Of a stretch of 64,000 bases of DNA, positions 60,095 to 64,000 are shown piece after piece. The notes below the pieces were generated by a model. It worked only from the letters and a program-made list of their open reading frames with translations. It was not told the DNA's origin and ran no database searches. Both the position numbers and the translations under genes were made by a program. The stretch is taken from positions 1-64,000 of the forward strand of contig CAZLVG010000001.1 of assembly GCA_964562905.1 (NCBI GenBank), given 5' to 3'. The DNA comes from CAYSWF01 sp964562905. GTDB taxonomy: Bacteria; Patescibacteriota; Andersenbacteria; UBA10190. The number at the start of each line of letters is the position of its first letter. Position 1 is the first letter of the stretch.

Positions 60095-61605
60095 TGCTGC
60101 AAGGTCATTTCAATCCTGGCTCGGGTGCTTCCTTCCGACACCGTGACTGTCTGCTGGCCTTCTTCAAACCCGGGCGCGCTCACCGTCAGCTCGTAATCTC
60201 CCCCCGACGGCAAATCGCTGAACAGCACCTGTCCCACCGCGCCCGTGCCCAGTTCCTCGTCAATGCCCTGGCCTACCAGCCGGACGGTGGCGTTGTCCAC
60301 CGGCTGCCCCTCGGGATCAACCACCGTCACGTGCAGCGAATAAGGGGTGTAGGGCACCAACGTTACCGTCATGTCCAGGTTGTCACCAGGATTGACGTTC
60401 AAAGGCAGCACGAAGCTGGTCTCTTTTATATCGTAACCCGTCGCCGCCCCTGGGATGGTAAAGTCATACTGATCCCACACTAAGTCATCATAACCGGCCT
60501 GTCCCGCGTCGTCCGTGCTGCCGTCATGGTCCAGTACGTACACGTTATCTCCCTCGCCGTCCACCCCTATGGTTTTAGTGCCCCGCAAATTGTAGTCCAG
60601 GCTGACCGGCGTTCCGTCTTCTTCCCGCGTTGTTATAGAAAGGCCGGCCAGGCTATCTATGGCAAAGGTTTTACTGGTTACCTCGCCAATTATGATGGAC
60701 AGGTGGGCGTGGTCCGCGTCGGGCACGAAATCGACCGTGGTATCGTAAGTCTGCTCGGACGTGTAGCCGGGCGTGCTTACCGCCAGCTCATAACTGTCAG
60801 AACTTTCCGGCAGTCCCGGCAGCACCAGCCTGCCCTCGCTGTTGGTCTGGGTGTTTATATCAATGGGCGGGTCCACCGTCTCGTTCACTAGCCGCACATC
60901 GGCTCCTTCTACCCCCTCGGCGGCGGCGTTCAAAGCCTGGAAATCCAAGGTGCCGCCCTCTTCTCCTCCCTCCATGCCCGGCGGCGCCACGTAGGTTACC
61001 AGCAAGACCGATCCTGTCTTGTTAGGCTGCTGCCAGGTAACTTCCACCCGGACCTGTTTGTAATCGGCGTTATACTCGTCTCCGGGCGGCGTGCCTTCAC
61101 CGCCCTCACCGCACGCTCCCGTCACGTCACCGTGCGCCAGGTGAGCGTCCAGCGCCGAATCGGGCACCTGCAGCGTTCTCTCCGATGACGTGCCCGGCTT
61201 GTGGCAAATAGTTACCGTCTCTTCTCCCTCGCTGCTGCCGGCCGCTTGTCCGTCAAAGTAGTCGTCCACGTACCTGATGTCGGTATACACCGTGTAAGTT
61301 ACGCCGCCGCGCTCCACCTGCTCTTCTTGTGGTATGCTGCCGCTGGGCACCCCGCCTTCCGTTCCCACCTCCGCGTAGGGAAGATTGCGCACCATCTCCA
61401 TTCTCTCATTAGCCAGCGCCACCGCCATTATCCGTCGCTCTCCTTCCTGTACCGTGCGCAGATTAAGCACGAACAGTCCAAATATGCCCGTCAGGGTGGT
61501 ACCAATAATAAAAGCGGCGATGAGCAATTCAATCAGCGTGAATCCCCTATCATTTGGCAGCTTGATAAAATAGCTTATTAACTTTGATAGCGGTTTAAAT
61601 GACAT
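60091..61605 (-). CDS. Large prepilin with carboxypeptidase-regulatory-like domains
   Basis: The 504-aa protein has a 20-residue leader ending PNDRG and the canonical FTLIELLIAAFIIG helix. After a pilin-type stalk it carries two or three beta-sandwich repeats resembling carboxypeptidase-regulatory (CarboxypepD_reg) domains (GADVRLVNETVDPPIDINTQTNSEGRLVLPGL and PVDNATVRLVGQGIDEELGTG). This is far longer than usual minor pilins (150-250 aa), suggesting an exposed pilus component. The start overlaps the pilC end by 11 bp. Confidence 0.85.
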   Translation of the reverse strand: MSFKPLSKLISYFIKLPNDRGFTLIELLIAAFIIGTTLTGIFGLFVLNLRTVQEGERRIMAVALANERMEMVRNLPYAEVGTEGGVPSGSIPQEEQVERGGVTYTVYTDIRYVDDYFDGQAAGSSEGEETVTICHKPGTSSERTLQVPDSALDAHLAHGDVTGACGEGGEGTPPGDEYNADYKQVRVEVTWQQPNKTGSVLLVTYVAPPGMEGGEEGGTLDFQALNAAAEGVEGADVRLVNETVDPPIDINTQTNSEGRLVLPGLPESSDSYELAVSTPGYTSEQTYDTTVDFVPDADHAHLSIIIGEVTSKTFAIDSLAGLSITTREEDGTPVSLDYNLRGTKTIGVDGEGDNVYVLDHDGSTDDAGQAGYDDLVWDQYDFTIPGAATGYDIKETSFVLPLNVNPGDNLDMTVTLVPYTPYSLHVTVVDPEGQPVDNATVRLVGQGIDEELGTGAVGQVLFSDLPSGGDYELTVSAPGFEEGQQTVTVSEGSTRARIEMTLQQ

Positions 61606-62812
61606 TGACCAGGTTGTAGATGGGTGAAATAACGGATACCGCCAGCGCTCCCACCGCCAGACCTATGAGCACCATCAGAATGGGCTCCATAATGGAAGTC
61701 AGGTTCTTCATGGTCTGGTCAACTTCACCTTCATAAAACTGCGCCGTCTCTTTCAATACTTGGTCCAACGCGCCCGTCTCTTCTCCTACCCTTATTATAT
61801 TAACGACAATCGGAGGAAACAGACGGCCGAAACCTTCCAGAAATTCACTTAATTCCTTGCCTCCCTTTACGTGCTCGCGCGCCTGCGCCAGCACGCGCGC
61901 GTAGCTAGGGTGGGGAGTGTTGGATCCCAGAATATCCAGAGCCTTAATGTAAGACACGCCGCTGGACAGCAGCGCGCCCAAGTTACGAGAAAAACGGGCT
62001 AAGTTTATCTCTTGCATGATAGGGCCAATCACCGGCGTATAGAGCAGCCCGTGCATGACAGCGGCCTTAACAGACTGCAGACGCAAAAGACCCCAGGCCG
62101 CGGCCACCAGAACAAACGCGCCTACGAAGAAAAGCAGCCAGTGAGCTTGAAAAGCGTCGCTGATGGCTATCAATATCCTGGTGGGCAGCGGCAGCTCCAC
62201 GTCAAAACCTTCAAAGACCTCCACCAGCTTGGGCACCACGAAGAACATCATGGCCACCCCTACGGCAATAAGGGACAAAATAATCACTATGGGATACATA
62301 AGGCCTCCCTTGACCGCCCGGCCCAGCTCATATTCTTTATGCAGCTGCTCCGCCAATACTTCTAAAGATTCTTGCAGCCGGCCGGTCGTCTCCCCTACTC
62401 GCACAAAACTGACAAACAGCGGCGGAAACACATTAGGGAAAACCGACATCCCCTCGGCCAGCGTTTTGCCGCGGTCTATGTCACTGTGTAATGACTTCAA
62501 AGCCGTTCTCATGGCCCTACTACGGGTTTGCTCCTGTAAGGTCACCAGCGATCTTTTGACATCCAAGCCAGAACGCAACATGAGCGCGAAGTAGCGGGCG
62601 AACAGCGCGCGCTCCAGGGAGGATGCCCGGTTAAATAAGCCGGAAAAAACAGCCGCTCCCGGCAGCCGCTGTGCCTTTCTGCTGTAACTTGTCAGCAGTA
62701 TACCCTCGCCTAACAGGTTCTGTCCCAAAACGGAGTGGTCGGGCGCCTCGCGCATCCCCCGCACTATCTCACCCGTCTTCTCCCGCCGTCCTTCAAAGGA
62801 ATATATAGGCAT
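61595..62812 (-). CDS. pilC: Type IV pilus inner-membrane platform protein PilC/GspF
   Basis: The 405-aa protein has the duplicated GspF domain: first copy with ALFARYFALMLRSGLDVKRSL and VGETTGRLQESLEVLA, second with ARFSRNLGALLSSGVSYIKALDILG and VGEETGALDQVLKETA, each followed by membrane segments. It anchors the pilus motor and works with PilB. Length is normal. The upstream gap to pilB holds repeat copy 5 and a TATATT stretch. Confidence 0.95.
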   Translation of the reverse strand: MPIYSFEGRREKTGEIVRGMREAPDHSVLGQNLLGEGILLTSYSRKAQRLPGAAVFSGLFNRASSLERALFARYFALMLRSGLDVKRSLVTLQEQTRSRAMRTALKSLHSDIDRGKTLAEGMSVFPNVFPPLFVSFVRVGETTGRLQESLEVLAEQLHKEYELGRAVKGGLMYPIVIILSLIAVGVAMMFFVVPKLVEVFEGFDVELPLPTRILIAISDAFQAHWLLFFVGAFVLVAAAWGLLRLQSVKAAVMHGLLYTPVIGPIMQEINLARFSRNLGALLSSGVSYIKALDILGSNTPHPSYARVLAQAREHVKGGKELSEFLEGFGRLFPPIVVNIIRVGEETGALDQVLKETAQFYEGEVDQTMKNLTSIMEPILMVLIGLAVGALAVSVISPIYNLVNVI

Positions 62813-62838
62813 CCCGGCAACAATTAATGCTAATATAC

Positions 62839-62952
62839 AGAGGTAACATTATGCCATGCCACTATACTTGTGACGGGCTCTGGCGCGGCCCATGCACCCC
62901 CGCGCCGCGCCACCCGTTTATTTAAAGAGTGGCATGGCATAATGTGATATCT
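62839..62952 (-). repeat. 114-bp terminal-inverted-repeat element, copy 5
   Basis: Reverse-oriented copy: begins agaggtaacattatgccatg and ends ggcatggcataatgtgatat plus ct, with interior cgccacccgtttatttaaag. The outer repeats are the best preserved of the family. It lies between pilC and pilB. Confidence 0.85.
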
Positions 62953-63020
62953 ATAACTCACAGGTTTAAGTATAAATAATTATCCCTCCACCGACCAACC
63001 TCACCTCGCCCACACTAGCT

Positions 63021-63050
63021 ACGAATTACGAGTTACGAATTACTGATTAC
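63021..63050. repeat. Dispersed 8-bp-type repeat (ACGAATTACGAGTTACG)
   Basis: Third locus of the simple repeat seen at 5868-5906 and 42255-42284, here next to the pilB 3' end. Confidence 0.6.
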
Positions 63051-63056
63051 AAAACC

Positions 63057-64000
63057 TCATTCCCTGGCTACGCGCAACACTTCTTCTAAGCTGGTTACTC
63101 CGCTGGCCACTTTCATAAAACCGTCCTCCACCATGCTTACCATGTTCTGTCCTTTGCGCGCCGCCTCTTCCAGCTGTCCAGAAGTAGTCTGCGGCTTTAT
63201 TATCTGCTGCATTTCGGACGTTATTTCCATAACCTCGTAAATACCGATTCGCCCCTTGTAGCCGTCGTGACACCGCTGGCAGCCGCCCGCTTCGCCCGTC
63301 TTATAAAGCGGCATCTCCGTCCAGTCGGCATTGCTTTCAACTACTCCTTCCTTTCGTAAAACATTCAATACGCTGTCCATGTCAAACTCGTCCTGCAAAT
63401 CTTTAACCAAAGCCGGCGTGAACTTCGACCGCCGCCGGCACTTGTCGCACAACCGTCTCACCAGGCGCTGGGCCAGAACTAGGTTTAAGGTGGAAGCCAG
63501 CAGAAAAGCTTCCACTTTCATGTCCCGCAACCGCGGCAAAGCGCCGGCCGCGCTGTTAGTGTGCAGCGTAGACAGCACTAGGTGCCCCGTCAGCGCCGCG
63601 TTAACGGCCAGCGAAGCCGTCTCCTCGTCCCGGATCTCACCTACCATAATAATGTCCGGGTCCTGCCGTACCAGCGACCGCAGGCCGTTGGCAAACGTAA
63701 GCCCGATGCGGGAACGCACCTGGGTCTGATTAATGCGGGGCATACGGTATTCTATCGGGTCTTCAATAGTGCTGATGTTCACTTCCGAAGTGTTTACCTC
63801 CTTCATAACCGCGTACAGCGTGGTGGTTTTGCCGGAACCGGTAGGACCTGTGACCAGTATCATACCGTGCGGGTGGTGAATGGCCTGGCGCAGTACCTTT
63901 AACTGTTTTTTGTTTATTCCCAGGTCATCCAATCCCAGCCCCTGCCCTGATTCGTCCAACAGGCGCATTACTATTTTTTCACCGTCATAGACCGGCAGGG
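63057..64000 (-). CDS. pilB: Type IV pilus assembly ATPase PilB/GspE, 3' part (5' end outside window)
   Basis: Secretion-type hexameric ATPase that powers pilus extension. The visible C-terminal part (about 313 residues) begins inside the N-terminal-to-core junction (PVYDGEKIVMRLLDESGQ), then Walker A (VTGPTGSGKTTTLYAVM), the Asp box (TIEDPIEYRMP), Walker B (DPDIIMVGEIRDEETA), the His box (HLVLSTLHTNSA) and the zinc cysteines (CDKC, CQRC). The frame is open to the window edge. Confidence 0.96.
   Translation of the reverse strand, partial: LPVYDGEKIVMRLLDESGQGLGLDDLGINKKQLKVLRQAIHHPHGMILVTGPTGSGKTTTLYAVMKEVNTSEVNISTIEDPIEYRMPRINQTQVRSRIGLTFANGLRSLVRQDPDIIMVGEIRDEETASLAVNAALTGHLVLSTLHTNSAAGALPRLRDMKVEAFLLASTLNLVLAQRLVRRLCDKCRRRSKFTPALVKDLQDEFDMDSVLNVLRKEGVVESNADWTEMPLYKTGEAGGCQRCHDGYKGRIGIYEVMEITSEMQQIIKPQTTSGQLEEAARKGQNMVSMVEDGFMKVASGVTSLEEVLRVARE

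Overview
The window (64 kb, GC in the mid-50s % by eye, standard code with TGA used as stop) reads as chromosomal DNA of a Candidate Phyla Radiation (Patescibacteria)-type bacterium. The evidence is indirect: compact genes with many 4-bp ATGA overlaps, class I tRNA synthetases with altered HIGH motifs (ArgRS, IleRS), an archaeal/eukaryotic-type single-chain GlyRS, a large type IV pilus locus, many membrane-anchored proteins with large exterior domains, and Ser-Pro-rich linkers. The phylum within CPR cannot be fixed from this sequence alone.

Layout. 1-6240: 3' end of dprA, topA, then convergent parB and parA, followed by a 529-bp gap holding a short inverted-repeat mobile element (MITE) with an 8-bp target duplication. 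6241-11286: tRNA-Leu(CAA), an MFS transporter, UDP-glucose dehydrogenase, a sugar-nucleotidyltransferase and a Cys-rich membrane-anchored protein. 11383-18505: a 1115-aa FG-GAP/FN3/PKD surface protein, LeuRS and RarA. 18525-24882: membrane glycosyltransferases, a DUF2079 protein, TatD, a LAB_N protein and a GT2 glycosyltransferase. 24912-38288: a small membrane protein, a frameshifted gene, an AI-2E-type permease, M16 peptidase, GlyRS, a coiled-coil protein, a DUF11-like surface protein, RecO, IleRS, a truncated glycosyltransferase and ArgRS. 38371-43589: a MYG1-like gene with its own near-consensus promoter and terminator, a PH-domain membrane protein, smpB directly abutting ssrA (tmRNA), a NUDIX hydrolase, and infC-rpmI-rplT. 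43617-45941: a UDP-glucuronate decarboxylase-type epimerase interrupted by a 465-aa LAGLIDADG intein. 45951-64000, all on the minus strand: PrsW, a cytidylyltransferase, two tandem pilM-N-O-X cassettes, pilin and PilX-like proteins with Calx-beta or Cys-rich domains, a PMT-family mannosyltransferase, PilC and the 3' part of PilB.

How it works together. Ugd (UDP-glucose to UDP-glucuronate) and the intein-bearing decarboxylase (UDP-glucuronate to UDP-xylose) suggest a surface-sugar route that could feed the several membrane glycosyltransferases. The pilus locus supplies a motor (PilB, PilC), an inner-membrane alignment complex (PilMNO, duplicated) and unusually elaborate minor pilins.

The most notable non-coding structures are a family of five ~114-bp terminal-inverted-repeat elements, two of which flank topA in direct orientation; the MITE at 5940-6140; and a recurring promoter arrangement in which a TATACT-like -10 box ends 7-8 nt before the start codon, implying leaderless transcription of several essential genes.
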